A DNA stretch of 58,388 nt, from positions 1 to 58,388 of the forward strand of contig NZ_MIJZ01000018.1 of the NCBI RefSeq assembly GCF_001730285.1, in the 5' to 3' direction. The notes beneath the pieces were generated by a model. The model did not search any database. It saw nothing but the letters and a program-made list of their open reading frames with translations, and was not told the DNA's origin. Position numbers and translations under genes: made by a program. This document shows, in pieces, positions 27,504 to 36,495 of the stretch. How positions within the stretch are numbered: the first letter of the stretch is position 1; every line of letters starts with the position of its first letter. The stretch is from Enterococcus ureasiticus (GTDB taxonomy: Bacteria; Bacillota; Bacilli; Lactobacillales; Enterococcaceae).

Positions 27504-28565
27504 ATGATTCATCGTTATATAGAAGTAACAGGCTCAGCATTTGAACGTGGGGTCAAAATTGGCGAAGTATTAAAAATGCAGATCGAAACAAACTTATCCA
27601 GTCAAAAATTATTTTATAAAGATCCAACTGAGATCATTGCCAAATGGTTGGAAAAAGCACAGACATATCTTGAGTTTACAGAAAAATTTGCACCTGATGT
27701 AGTCGCTGAAATGCGGGGCGTTGCGAAAGGGAGCGGGCTGGATTTTCAAGAGATCTTGTATTTGTATACTGTTTATGAACGATCATTTTTTGACGAATTG
27801 ATCAGTGATAAATGTACCTCATTTGCAGCGAAAGGAAATGCTACTTTTGACGGGTCCGTGATATGTGGTCAAACCAATGATGAACGCCTTGATGAATATC
27901 GTTCTGAGGTCGATTGTGTTGTACATCATCGTGATAGTGAATCTGATTTTGAATCTTTGATTTATAGTCATCCAGGCATTCCAGCTTATATGGGAATGAA
28001 TAATTATGGTTTAGCCGTGATGTGGACGTATATCGATAACGGTCAGCGCAAAGAGGGCGTCCCGACAGCTGGAATTATTAGAGAGCTGATTAATAAGAAA
28101 AGCTTAAAAGAAGCACGGGATTACCTGTATAGCGTCCCTCATGCTGTGCCGAATCAATTCAGCTTATCTCATGCTACTGAAGGAATCGCAAGCTTTGAGT
28201 GTTTTCCAAATAAGATTTATGAACACGAGCAGGCAGATGTAATGATTCATGCAAATCATAATAGTATTGCGTTAGAAGAGCCAGAAGAAGGCGGCTCTAA
28301 AACATCCCATTCTCGTTTTGAAGCGATGGAAGCAATCGTTAATGAAAATTACGGTATTATCGATGCGGAGCTTGGAAAACAGTTTTTAGCCAACCACCGT
28401 AATTTTCCGAAAAGTGTCTGTAATCATCCTTCACCAGAACATCCATTATCAAAATCATTAGCTTCGATGATCTTTGATTTAGGCAAAGGTGAGATGCATT
28501 TAGCGTTTGGGAATGCTTGTGAACAGCCGTTTCATACGTATCGATTCAAGCAATGGTTTGGATAA
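27504..28565 (+). CDS. C45-family autoproteolytic acyltransferase/amide hydrolase
   Basis: The 353-residue protein resembles acyl-CoA:6-aminopenicillanate acyltransferase-like Ntn hydrolases (peptidase family C45). Cys104 in SDKCTSFAA is the expected autocleavage site and nucleophile, exposed after removal of the ~103-residue alpha part. CGQTNDE follows as the usual next motif. Such enzymes hydrolyse or transfer acyl groups on linear amides; bacterial substrates are mostly unknown. There is no signal peptide. It forms a pair with the OppA-like lipoprotein, so an imported acylated peptide or N-acyl amino acid is a possible substrate. A terminator follows. Confidence 0.82.
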   Translation: MIHRYIEVTGSAFERGVKIGEVLKMQIETNLSSQKLFYKDPTEIIAKWLEKAQTYLEFTEKFAPDVVAEMRGVAKGSGLDFQEILYLYTVYERSFFDELISDKCTSFAAKGNATFDGSVICGQTNDERLDEYRSEVDCVVHHRDSESDFESLIYSHPGIPAYMGMNNYGLAVMWTYIDNGQRKEGVPTAGIIRELINKKSLKEARDYLYSVPHAVPNQFSLSHATEGIASFECFPNKIYEHEQADVMIHANHNSIALEEPEEGGSKTSHSRFEAMEAIVNENYGIIDAELGKQFLANHRNFPKSVCNHPSPEHPLSKSLASMIFDLGKGEMHLAFGNACEQPFHTYRFKQWFG

Positions 28566-28567
28566 TC

Positions 28568-28612
28568 AAAAAACAATCAATGTCTAAAATAAAGACATTG
28601 ATTGTTTTTTTT
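28568..28612. terminator. Bidirectional terminator
   Basis: AAAACAATCAATGTCT pairs perfectly with AGACATTGATTGTTTT, with A- and T-runs on the two sides. It lies between convergent genes. Confidence 0.92.
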
Positions 28613-30779
28613 AACGTTCCTTCTTCAAATCCGTCAATAATCGTGCTGTATGCCTCAATAATCCAGCATAATCAGCTACTTTAGGTTTTACACCGCCATA
28701 CAAAGTTTGCTCATACAATCCCGTCAGCTGAATAAAACTACCGTGAAACTGCGAATACGTATGTTCAAATCGTTTCGCATAAATAATTAAGGGTTCATCA
28801 GCTTGACGACACAAAATATGTTCTGCTTTGCGTAACAGTATAGTATAGGCATTGCTAAACTTGTGAGGATATACTTTAAGATACAGGCCAATACGCAGTA
28901 TGAAAAAGTATTTTTTCAAAAAGAAACTGCAGATCCCAAGTAAAACGATTAGTAAAACCAGTACGATATTACGTAAAACTGGCACCCATTTAGTCAATGC
29001 AGAATCCTGTGCATGTTCTTTAGTTGAGCTTTCTGTACTGTTGGACGTAATTTCTGTTGTTTCGTTTGTTTCAGTAGGAGTACTTGTTTCAGCACTGCTG
29101 TTTGTAGTTGTGCTTTCGGGCGTAGTGTTGCTAGTAACTGTAGGCTGACTAACATTATTCGTAAAACTAGGCGTCGGTTCAAATGGAATCCAACCATACC
29201 CTTCGAAATAAACTTCCGGCCAAGAGTGAGCATCGCTATTTCTAATGGTATATTCTTGATACTCGGAGTTGCTGCTACTCAGAATTTCACCAGGAGCAAA
29301 TCCTTTTACCCAACGACTAGAAATACCGATCGAACGAAGTAAAATGATCATTGAACTGGAGAAATTATCACAATAGCCAATCTTCGACTCAAAAAGAAAA
29401 TAATCAACGTAATCTTCATTTTGTGGAGTAAAAGGAGTATCCGTTTTTGAGTAGCGATAATCGCCCTCTTCTTTTAGATAGTGTTCAATCGCTTTGACCT
29501 TACCGTAAAGGGTTTCCTGATTTTCCGTTAATGAAAGAGCTAATTCCCGAACACGTTTTGGGGTAGTCATAGGGATTTGTGTCATTTGCACATCTTGAGA
29601 AACTTGGTAAGGAACCTGTTTTAGGACTTCTGGTGTAAAACTAGGTTTTTGCCACGCAAGCTTGATAGTATCTGGTGCAGCCAAAAGATTGATGCGCTGT
29701 TTATCTTTGAGTTGCTCTGTTTGCCCAATCTCGCTAAGTGGCACTGAGACACGTCCATAAGGATAAGGTAAATATTCTTTTTGATAGTTGAATGATAACG
29801 TAATCGTAGTTTCGATATCCGTTGTATCCTGATATTCTGGATTTGTTGAAATGGTCAGTAGTGGCTCATTAGAAACAGAAACTGCTTCTGACGTATTTTT
29901 CCAACCCTTTCCAGTAAAATAATTCTTTGTTTCCACACGCCAATAATGTTCGCTTGTTTGTTTCGCTGTAAAAAGAATCAGTTGATCATCTGACAAGGGT
30001 CCACCTAATTGGTCATCGTTATCACTAAAACCAGCTTTGGAAGGACCATTCGAGCCGTAGCCTTCAATTTGCCGATAAATCCCTTGGCGATTCATATAAT
30101 TACGAATGCTTGTGGTCTGAGTGATTAAAAAATTCTGCGATTGAGGAAATACAATAGGGAAAAAATAAGAACCTCCTGCAATCAAAAACAAAACAAAACC
30201 ACTTAATAGGAACAATCTCCTTTTGTCTTTTCCAGCTAAAGCTAGTGAAGACTGTTTCAATCCATAAAAAAGAATAGCAAAAATTGTGATCAAAATTACC
30301 TGAACACCTAAATTTAAATGATTAAAAACTGACAACATAAGCAAGTAACCAATAAGCAACAAACAACCGAGTGCCCAACGTTCGTAACGAATAAAAAGAA
30401 CACTTAATAGAAGTAACAAAAATAAAATAATAGACAAAGCAAAAAAATCAGGTAGATAATTGGTTTCACCACTAAGCATTTTCGGATAGGTATGTAGCAT
30501 TTTTTGTAAAAAACTGCCAAACCAAGTAAAACCAAACAGCTTACCCAATGGAAAATAATAATAGAGCGTAAATAAGTAACTAAGAATATAAAATGGAAAA
30601 AGAATCAGTTGATTCTTGATGAGCAAGTTCATAAAACAAACGAATGCGAGCATCCCAATAAAAAACAGTGTATTCGCTTGGGCCAAATCATAGACTTTTA
30701 AAAAAGGCAGACTAGCCGTTGTTAGTATAAAAAAGCTTAGAAGTGCAAAGGGCCATTTTTCTTTTATTCTACTTCTCAA
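28611..30779 (-). CDS. Membrane transglutaminase-like protein (TgpA type)
   Basis: The 722-residue protein has about seven helices in the first ~210 residues, an extracellular transglutaminase-like domain and a final helix near residue 600. Catalytic Cys470 (GYCDNFSS) and His518 (DAHSWPEVYF) are present. The usual Asp of the triad is Glu (FEPTP), as often in this subgroup. A Ser/Thr-rich linker precedes the last helix. The start is a TTG at 30779, eight bases after GGAGG; the frame upstream runs inside the DUF58 gene without a ribosome site. It overlaps DUF58 by 11 nt. The function of MoxR-DUF58-transglutaminase sets is not well established. Confidence 0.87.
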   Translation of the reverse strand: MRSRIKEKWPFALLSFFILTTASLPFLKVYDLAQANTLFFIGMLAFVCFMNLLIKNQLILFPFYILSYLFTLYYYFPLGKLFGFTWFGSFLQKMLHTYPKMLSGETNYLPDFFALSIILFLLLLLSVLFIRYERWALGCLLLIGYLLMLSVFNHLNLGVQVILITIFAILFYGLKQSSLALAGKDKRRLFLLSGFVLFLIAGGSYFFPIVFPQSQNFLITQTTSIRNYMNRQGIYRQIEGYGSNGPSKAGFSDNDDQLGGPLSDDQLILFTAKQTSEHYWRVETKNYFTGKGWKNTSEAVSVSNEPLLTISTNPEYQDTTDIETTITLSFNYQKEYLPYPYGRVSVPLSEIGQTEQLKDKQRINLLAAPDTIKLAWQKPSFTPEVLKQVPYQVSQDVQMTQIPMTTPKRVRELALSLTENQETLYGKVKAIEHYLKEEGDYRYSKTDTPFTPQNEDYVDYFLFESKIGYCDNFSSSMIILLRSIGISSRWVKGFAPGEILSSSNSEYQEYTIRNSDAHSWPEVYFEGYGWIPFEPTPSFTNNVSQPTVTSNTTPESTTTNSSAETSTPTETNETTEITSNSTESSTKEHAQDSALTKWVPVLRNIVLVLLIVLLGICSFFLKKYFFILRIGLYLKVYPHKFSNAYTILLRKAEHILCRQADEPLIIYAKRFEHTYSQFHGSFIQLTGLYEQTLYGGVKPKVADYAGLLRHTARLLTDLKKER

Positions 30780-31845
30780 GAATAGGACCTCCTTTATGGA
30801 TAGCACTGACTTGATCTTCCCGCTGTAGACAGAGCGCTCCATCAAGAAATGTGATCAGATAGATGTCGTTTTTCTTCTTTAAATCATTTAGTTGTTCAGA
30901 CAGTTGAGTGGTTTTACTTGGAGCAAAAACCACTAATTTTTTATTTGAAAAAGCGGGTAAACGACATTCTTTTGCCAATGGAGATGCCGTTGCTAGTGTA
31001 TATTCCTTTGGCGTAGAATCGGGAATCTCAGCAAGAATCGTTTGCTGCAAAGTCCGTTTAGTTTCAACCAAACGGATAAATGAATAGTAAATAGAAAGAA
31101 GCTCTTCAAAGTTTTTATGAGGTGAACCATAAAATACGAAATGTGTCTCTGCTTCCGCTTCATGCTCATATTCTTTAATGATCAACTCATTTCTTTTACC
31201 AGATTGCTTCCAGTCAACAGAATTTAACGAATCTCCTACCTGATATTTACGGAAATTACGAATCGAGAATGTTTGATTCCCTAAAGGAAAAATGAAATTC
31301 GGCATAGATTTCAGTAATTGTTGGTAAATCTGTTCCGCCAAATCCAATTGTAGGGTGGGCATGATTACAATTGGCTCTGATATTGCTAGTTCCGACTGTT
31401 TAGAGAACAGTCGAAACAAATCAGAACCAGTTAGTACAAATGAGAGCTGGTGAAAAATTCCTCTTTGTGCAGGAGTCCATTCAAAAGTCAGTTCCTCTTT
31501 CTGCCCAGAATAAAGTGTTACGTATTGTTTTTTGACAAATGAATTATTTTTGAGATTAATCATCAGCATGGGCAGTCTCAGTAAAGTTGGACGATAACGA
31601 AACATTTCCAGTTTGATGTTATTCGGGCGGTTCGCTTCATATATTGTGCTTTCGATTAATCGAATCTGGATTTTTCTTAAGGATGGAATCATTGTGAGAA
31701 AATCGAATAATAACAAAAATGTCAAAAAGAAGAAGAATAGCCAACCTGTTGAAGTATTAAAAATGATCGTATACATAAAAACAGCAACATAAAAAATAGA
31801 AATACCTAGAGTTCTTATAAGGTTAGTGATCATGTATCGTTTCAT
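30769..31845 (-). CDS. DUF58 membrane-associated protein
   Basis: The 358-residue protein has two N-terminal helices (about 10-55) and a cytoplasmic part with the DUF58 core motif YQVGDSLNSVDWKQSGKRNELIIKE (split here as YQVGDSLNSVDWK then SGKRNELIIKE). DUF58 proteins have a vWA-like fold and travel with MoxR ATPases. The start is taken as the ATG at 31845, two bases after the MoxR stop, with AGGAAA upstream; a GTG at 31848 is the alternative. It overlaps the transglutaminase gene at its 3' end. Confidence 0.85.
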   Translation of the reverse strand: MKRYMITNLIRTLGISIFYVAVFMYTIIFNTSTGWLFFFFLTFLLLFDFLTMIPSLRKIQIRLIESTIYEANRPNNIKLEMFRYRPTLLRLPMLMINLKNNSFVKKQYVTLYSGQKEELTFEWTPAQRGIFHQLSFVLTGSDLFRLFSKQSELAISEPIVIMPTLQLDLAEQIYQQLLKSMPNFIFPLGNQTFSIRNFRKYQVGDSLNSVDWKQSGKRNELIIKEYEHEAEAETHFVFYGSPHKNFEELLSIYYSFIRLVETKRTLQQTILAEIPDSTPKEYTLATASPLAKECRLPAFSNKKLVVFAPSKTTQLSEQLNDLKKKNDIYLITFLDGALCLQREDQVSAIHKGGPILEK

Positions 31846-31847
31846 CA

Positions 31848-32789
31848 CTATTTCCTGACCGGAACAGGTACTCGTCTAAGAATTTGACCGAAAATTTCTT
31901 GTAGCTGTTCGAACGATGCCGTATGTCCGTCTTTTAATAATAACCGATGCCCAAATGTTGCTGGTAAAATCTGCTGTAGATCACCAGGTGTGACATAATT
32001 TCTTCCTTCAGTCAAAGCGAAAGCTTTAGCTGCTCGAATAAAAGCAACTGATCCACGTGGACTGATGCCAAGAGCAATTCCACCATGATTTCGAGTCGCG
32101 TGAACCAATTGCAACGCATATTTAGCAACTGCTGAATCAACATAAATATCTTCAACAATTCTTTTTAATTGAGTGATTTCAGAAGCGTCTAAGACTTGTT
32201 GTACTGTATTCAATTCGTGGCCTGTTTGATTCAATATCAAGTTTAGTTCATCTGAAAATTCAGGATAGCCGATATGAAGTTTAAATAAAAAACGATCAAG
32301 TTGAGCTTCTGGCAAAGGATAAGTTCCTTCATATTCTAGTGGATTTTGCGTAGCCAAGACAAAAAAGTGTTCATCTAATGGATAAGTGTGATTGTCGATC
32401 GTGACATGGTTTTCAGATAAGGCTTCTAGTAAAGCAGCTTGAGTTCTAGGCGTGGTCCGATTAATTTCATCTGCTAATAAGACTGTTGTAAATACTGGCC
32501 CATGATGAAACTCAAACATTTGAGCAGTTGTATTATAGATAGAGACACCTAAAATGTCACTAGGAAGTAGATCTGGTGTAAATTGAATTCTGTTAAATTT
32601 ACCATGAGTGGCTTTGGCCAAAGTTTTTACCATCATTGTTTTTCCAACACCAGGAATATCTTCAAATAAAACATGTCCACCTGCTAAGAAAGCGGCAACA
32701 GTTAATTGGAGGACTTCGCGTTTTCCTAAGATAACTTTTTCCATTTCATTAATGAGCAAAGTGATTTTTCTGTGAGCTGATTCGATCAT
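31848..32789 (-). CDS. MoxR-family AAA+ ATPase
   Basis: The 313-residue AAA+ protein has Walker A GVGKT (47-51), the MoxR segment RIQFTPDLLPSDILG, Walker B with LLADEINR, sensor motif ATQNPLEYEGTYPLPEAQLDR and the C-terminal lid with SPRGSVAFIRAAKA. MoxR ATPases act as chaperones or activators, usually with DUF58/vWA partners as here. It is first of a three-gene leftward operon with tight spacing to DUF58. The ATG at 32789 has AAGGAG nine bases upstream. Confidence 0.93.
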   Translation of the reverse strand: MIESAHRKITLLINEMEKVILGKREVLQLTVAAFLAGGHVLFEDIPGVGKTMMVKTLAKATHGKFNRIQFTPDLLPSDILGVSIYNTTAQMFEFHHGPVFTTVLLADEINRTTPRTQAALLEALSENHVTIDNHTYPLDEHFFVLATQNPLEYEGTYPLPEAQLDRFLFKLHIGYPEFSDELNLILNQTGHELNTVQQVLDASEITQLKRIVEDIYVDSAVAKYALQLVHATRNHGGIALGISPRGSVAFIRAAKAFALTEGRNYVTPGDLQQILPATFGHRLLLKDGHTASFEQLQEIFGQILRRVPVPVRK

Positions 32790-33066
32790 ATTGTGTATTC
32801 TCCTTATTTAAAAGCCGAATGGACTGGTTGCAAACCAATCAGCGAAGTTAGATAACATGTGTATTTATTTTATTGTATAGATAACAGTAGTCCAGTGCAA
32901 GATGCCATAAGAGTTTCTTAAGATAATGATAAAATCGATAAGACTGAAATTTTCCCTTATGGAATTATATTTATAGGGAAGAATGGATTCTACAAGACAA
33001 ATAAATTTCAATCTTAAAAGAATGGGTTCATACTAATCATTAAAGAAGTAACGGGAGGCAAAACAA

Positions 33067-34116
33067 ATGGATGAAAATAAACGAATGAAGGTAGTCGGTT
33101 TTTTTGAAGGACTCCCTATTGAAAATGAAGCTAGTTTTATAGACGGATATAAGCAAATTCCGATCCCTGGTCCACAAGATATTCTTGTAAAGGTCAAAGC
33201 TGTTTCCGTAAACCCTGTAGATACAAAAGTAAGACAAACCACAAGAAAGCAAAATCAATTAAACATTTTAGGATTCGATGGAGTTGGAGAAGTCGTTTCT
33301 GTGGGGAAAAACGTTAAGAAGTTTACTATAGGTGACCGTATTTTTTATGCAGGGACAACAAAACGTGCAGGTAGCAATCAAGAATTTCAATTAGTAAACG
33401 AGGAAATCGCAGCTTTAGCACCTAGTAATTTAAGCGATGAAGAAGCAGTCTCTTTACCCTTAACGGCATTGACAGCTTATGAATTATTGTTTGAAAAATT
33501 CGGTTTGATTCCCAAAGAAAATGCTAATCAAGGGAAAACAATTTTAGTGATCAATGGAGCAGGTGGCGTAGGGTCAATTTTAAATCAACTTGCTCATTGG
33601 ACAGGGATGACCGTTTTTGCTACAGCTAGTCAAGCAAATTTTGACTGGTTAAAAACAATCGGCGTAGATCATCCTCTTGATTACCATCATGATCTTAAAC
33701 ATGACTTAGCAAAAACAGGTACGCACACAGTTGACTATGCTGCAGTTTTATTCAATATTATGCCGTATTTTGATACAGTAGCGGATCTGATCAATCCTTT
33801 TGGGCATATCGGGACGATCGTTGGTTTGGATGAAAAACTAGATATCAGCTATCTGAAAAATAAGTCTGTTAGCTTTGATTGGGAGTATATGTTTGCGAAA
33901 ACTGATTTTGATTATCGAATCGAAACCCAAGGAGAAGCACTCGCCGTAATCAGTCATCTTGCAGAAACTGGGAAAATAGTAGCGACTGTGGGAAAAACAT
34001 ATTCAAATGGAATCAATGCAGCTAATTTAAAAAAAGCCACAGCAGATGTCGAAGCCGGGCATATGAGAGGAAAAGTTGTTGTCAGTGGTCCGTTTAACGG
34101 AGTGCCGGAAAGGTAA
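33067..34116 (+). CDS. Zinc-independent quinone oxidoreductase/alcohol dehydrogenase-like protein (MDR family)
   Basis: The 349-residue medium-chain dehydrogenase has a GroES-like N-terminal half with FDGVGEVVSVG (no GHE zinc motif) and a nucleotide site VINGAGGVGSILNQLA. It lacks the structural-zinc cysteine cluster, so it belongs to the quinone reductase type, often annotated as zinc-type alcohol dehydrogenase-like. NADPH would be the cofactor. The ATG at 33067 has GGGAGG eight bases upstream. It is monocistronic and divergent from the MoxR operon. Confidence 0.87.
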   Translation: MDENKRMKVVGFFEGLPIENEASFIDGYKQIPIPGPQDILVKVKAVSVNPVDTKVRQTTRKQNQLNILGFDGVGEVVSVGKNVKKFTIGDRIFYAGTTKRAGSNQEFQLVNEEIAALAPSNLSDEEAVSLPLTALTAYELLFEKFGLIPKENANQGKTILVINGAGGVGSILNQLAHWTGMTVFATASQANFDWLKTIGVDHPLDYHHDLKHDLAKTGTHTVDYAAVLFNIMPYFDTVADLINPFGHIGTIVGLDEKLDISYLKNKSVSFDWEYMFAKTDFDYRIETQGEALAVISHLAETGKIVATVGKTYSNGINAANLKKATADVEAGHMRGKVVVSGPFNGVPER

Positions 34117-34150
34117 GAATAGTTGAAAGCATCTTCAAGTTCATCAGAAT

Positions 34151-34216
34151 AATCAAAAAACACAAGAGTAAGGCAAAAGCGTTTTATCACTTTCGTCTAC
34201 TCTTGTGTTTTTGATT
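34151..34216. terminator. Bidirectional terminator
   Basis: AATCAAAA(A)ACACAAGAGTA pairs with TACTCTTGTGTTTTTGATT around a ~27-base loop. It lies between the convergent oxidoreductase and LPXTG genes. Confidence 0.85.
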
Positions 34217-34225
34217 ACAACGCGT

Positions 34226-36190
34226 TTATTTTTCTTGTTTTACTTTTTTTAATACATACTGATAGTTAACGAATCCGATAATAACAAGACCAAGGACTAA
34301 CCAAGCATAGCTTGATTGTTCACCAGTATCAGGAAGTTTCTTTTTAGCTGAAGCATTTGAACTCATGCCTGTTTTTGGTGTTTGGCTGTTATTGCTAGAA
34401 GAATTAGTTACTTGATCAGATGAACCGTTTGTTCCTGTATTATTTGTTGTTTTTTCAGTATTAGAAGTAGTCGTTTCAGAAGAATCAGTAGATGTAGTAG
34501 GATCTGTTTTATCTTCATCTTTGGTATAAATATAAGTTACTTCTTGTTTTTCTGTGGCAAATACCCCTGTTGTATTGCCTTTGACTTCTTTAAATGTGTA
34601 GCCTTTGAATTCAAGTTGCTCTGTTGTAAAAGGTTTTCCAACTATGTCAGTTTGTTCTATCTTATTCATCTTTTTTCCGTTTGTATCAACATAATAAGCA
34701 GTCACTGTGCCTTTAATCTCAATGATCGGAGCAGATTTCTTTTTATACACAAATGTTACAGTTTGTTCTTGATCAGTGAAATTGCCAGATGCATTATTAG
34801 GCATTTCTGTTAGCTCATAATCAGGAATGTCCGGAGCCGCGATATCGAACGCTTGCCCAACCAAACCTGAACGAGTTTCGCTAGGTAGTAATTTATTTCC
34901 ATCAGTATCTTGATAGTGAATCATTACGGGTTCGCCGTCATTAAGGACATTGAATTGGTGCAAATAAGTCCCTGATGATATAGCATAAAATGCAAAGCCT
35001 GGTGGTTGAGCGTATGATCCAGCCGGATTATTTAAACGAGCATTATATTCAAAGGTAGAGAGATTTGCAAATTCATCCTCTGTTACGCCGGAAATCGTGA
35101 TTCCTTGATCTGTGATTTGTAAACGACTCGCAGGCAATTGTGTCCCGTTAAAATCAAGATAGGTGTTGCTGGCAGAATTTGATGTTGTAAATGGTGGAAC
35201 ATGACCATCAAAGTTTGTTAGTCTGTTTGGCATCATGGAAAAAGGGATGAATAACGTTTCTTGGTCAAAATCATAATCAAGGGAAGAACGACCTATTGTA
35301 GTAGGTAGATCATTTCGTCCTGTATTTTGTCCAAATGCCGCTAGATCGTTAAGAACAGGGAACTCTTTGATTACAGTGAAATCTGTGATTCCGCAAAACT
35401 GAACAGAAAGTGATTTTAGATTAGGTAGAGCTGTAAACGGCGCAATGGTCGTAATGTTCATATTTGAATCCATGTAAATCCTTGTTAAGGATGTTAATTG
35501 AGCAATTTTAGGTAAGATTGTGTCATCGATACTTGTTGAACCTAAACTCAGATTTGTAATGCCAATATTTTTACTTAAATCAGGAAAGTTAGCACTGGTT
35601 AAACTTTTTGTTTGCAGCGTAACATAGGTTAAAGAAGTTAGTTGCTCTAACGGACTAAAATCAGTTATATTATTTGTTGTATTCATATAAATAGAATTTA
35701 GATTTGTTGCATGCTCTAATCCTGAAAGAGAGCTGATTTGAGCAGAATTAAGAGAAAGATTCGTTAGACGATCCATGTCTGCTTGTGTCAACTCGCTATC
35801 AGCAGGTAAACCTAGCGTCGATAAAATCGTTTGTTTTAAAATCGGATCTGCAATAGTAATAGTATCAGCTCTCGGAGCAATCATAGCGGCAGGTGCATCT
35901 TCAGTAGTGGTATCTGTCGTTGAAATCGGTGTTTCATTTTCAGTTGAAGTACTTATTGCTGGACTCTCTTGTGGGACAGGACTTTCAAGACTGCTAGAAG
36001 ATTCAAGTGTTGTTTCTGACATTTCGGTACTTTCTTGTGTTTGAGAAGGAGTTGTTTGCTCAGTTGCGAGCGTATTATCTTCGGCAAAAACAAAGGATGA
36101 AGAGAGAATAGTCGGTGCTAATAGAGTAAGTAACATGACTGTGTGGATCGTTGTTTTCTTATGTAGTGGTACAATGGTTCGATTTTTCAT
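34226..36190 (-). CDS. Leucine-rich repeat, MucBP-domain LPXTG surface protein
   Basis: The 654-residue protein has a signal peptide (about 1-36, ending SFVFA), a Ser/Thr/Glu-rich linker, internalin-like leucine-rich repeats (about 125-300; for example LTSLTRIYMDSNMNITTIAPF), a following beta-rich cap, and two MucBP-type domains (YQDTDGNKLLPSE and YYVDTNGKKMNKIEQTDIVG). The end is a Ser/Thr linker, LPDTG, a hydrophobic helix and a KKVKQEK tail for sortase anchoring. A role in adhesion to mucus or host glycoproteins is inferred. The ATG at 36190 has GGAGGG six bases upstream. It is divergent from queG. Confidence 0.9.
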   Translation of the reverse strand: MKNRTIVPLHKKTTIHTVMLLTLLAPTILSSSFVFAEDNTLATEQTTPSQTQESTEMSETTLESSSSLESPVPQESPAISTSTENETPISTTDTTTEDAPAAMIAPRADTITIADPILKQTILSTLGLPADSELTQADMDRLTNLSLNSAQISSLSGLEHATNLNSIYMNTTNNITDFSPLEQLTSLTYVTLQTKSLTSANFPDLSKNIGITNLSLGSTSIDDTILPKIAQLTSLTRIYMDSNMNITTIAPFTALPNLKSLSVQFCGITDFTVIKEFPVLNDLAAFGQNTGRNDLPTTIGRSSLDYDFDQETLFIPFSMMPNRLTNFDGHVPPFTTSNSASNTYLDFNGTQLPASRLQITDQGITISGVTEDEFANLSTFEYNARLNNPAGSYAQPPGFAFYAISSGTYLHQFNVLNDGEPVMIHYQDTDGNKLLPSETRSGLVGQAFDIAAPDIPDYELTEMPNNASGNFTDQEQTVTFVYKKKSAPIIEIKGTVTAYYVDTNGKKMNKIEQTDIVGKPFTTEQLEFKGYTFKEVKGNTTGVFATEKQEVTYIYTKDEDKTDPTTSTDSSETTTSNTEKTTNNTGTNGSSDQVTNSSSNNSQTPKTGMSSNASAKKKLPDTGEQSSYAWLVLGLVIIGFVNYQYVLKKVKQEK

Positions 36191-36307
36191 ATGTAATCCC
36201 TCCGTGGTTTATAATAAAGTGTGTGATGATGATAAAAGAATATTATCACAAATCATTTTATCATAAAAATGCCGAAAAAATTAAATTATTTTTTAAAAAA
36301 TGAATAA

Positions 36308-36351
36308 TTTTTATTATAAAAATGACATTTTCAACATTTTTATAATAAAAA
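36308..36351. repeat. Perfect 17-bp inverted repeat in a divergent promoter region
   Basis: TTTTTATTATAAAAATG at 36308-36324 is the exact reverse complement of 36335-36351, with a ten-base spacer. It lies in the 305-nt gap between the leftward LRR/MucBP gene and rightward queG, about 120 nt from the former. The gap also holds the queG promoter and a short repeat element. Confidence 0.85.
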
Positions 36352-36381
36352 AATCGTATTTTTAGAGTTGAAAGCAAAAAG

Positions 36382-36411
36382 ATGACAAGTTTTTAATAGG
36401 TAGATTATAAT
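36382..36411 (+). promoter_or_regulatory. queG promoter
   Basis: ATGACA at 36382-36387 and TATAAT at 36406-36411 are separated by 18 bases. The queG start is 84 nt downstream. Confidence 0.65.
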
Positions 36412-36424
36412 AAAATGAATTATT

Positions 36425-36487
36425 GGATAGCGAAGCCGCTATTTTAAGTCGAAGCTGAACAAGGTTATTCAGCTTTTAAAATAAGGA
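36425..36487 (+). repeat. Short form of the foldback element ahead of queG
   Basis: The stretch contains GATAGC-GAAGCC-GCTAT, then GAAGCTGAACAAGG, TTATTCAGC and CTTTTAAAATAAGGAG. The last ~40 bases match the end of the elements at 3030-3065 and 47205-47243; the central ~70 bases are missing. Its final AAGGAG is the queG ribosome site. Confidence 0.7.
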
Positions 36488-36495
36488 GTATACCG

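Noticed and set aside
36412-36495. preQ1 riboswitch ahead of queG
   Set aside because: The leader is explained by the short repeat element; no preQ1 pseudoknot pattern is visible.
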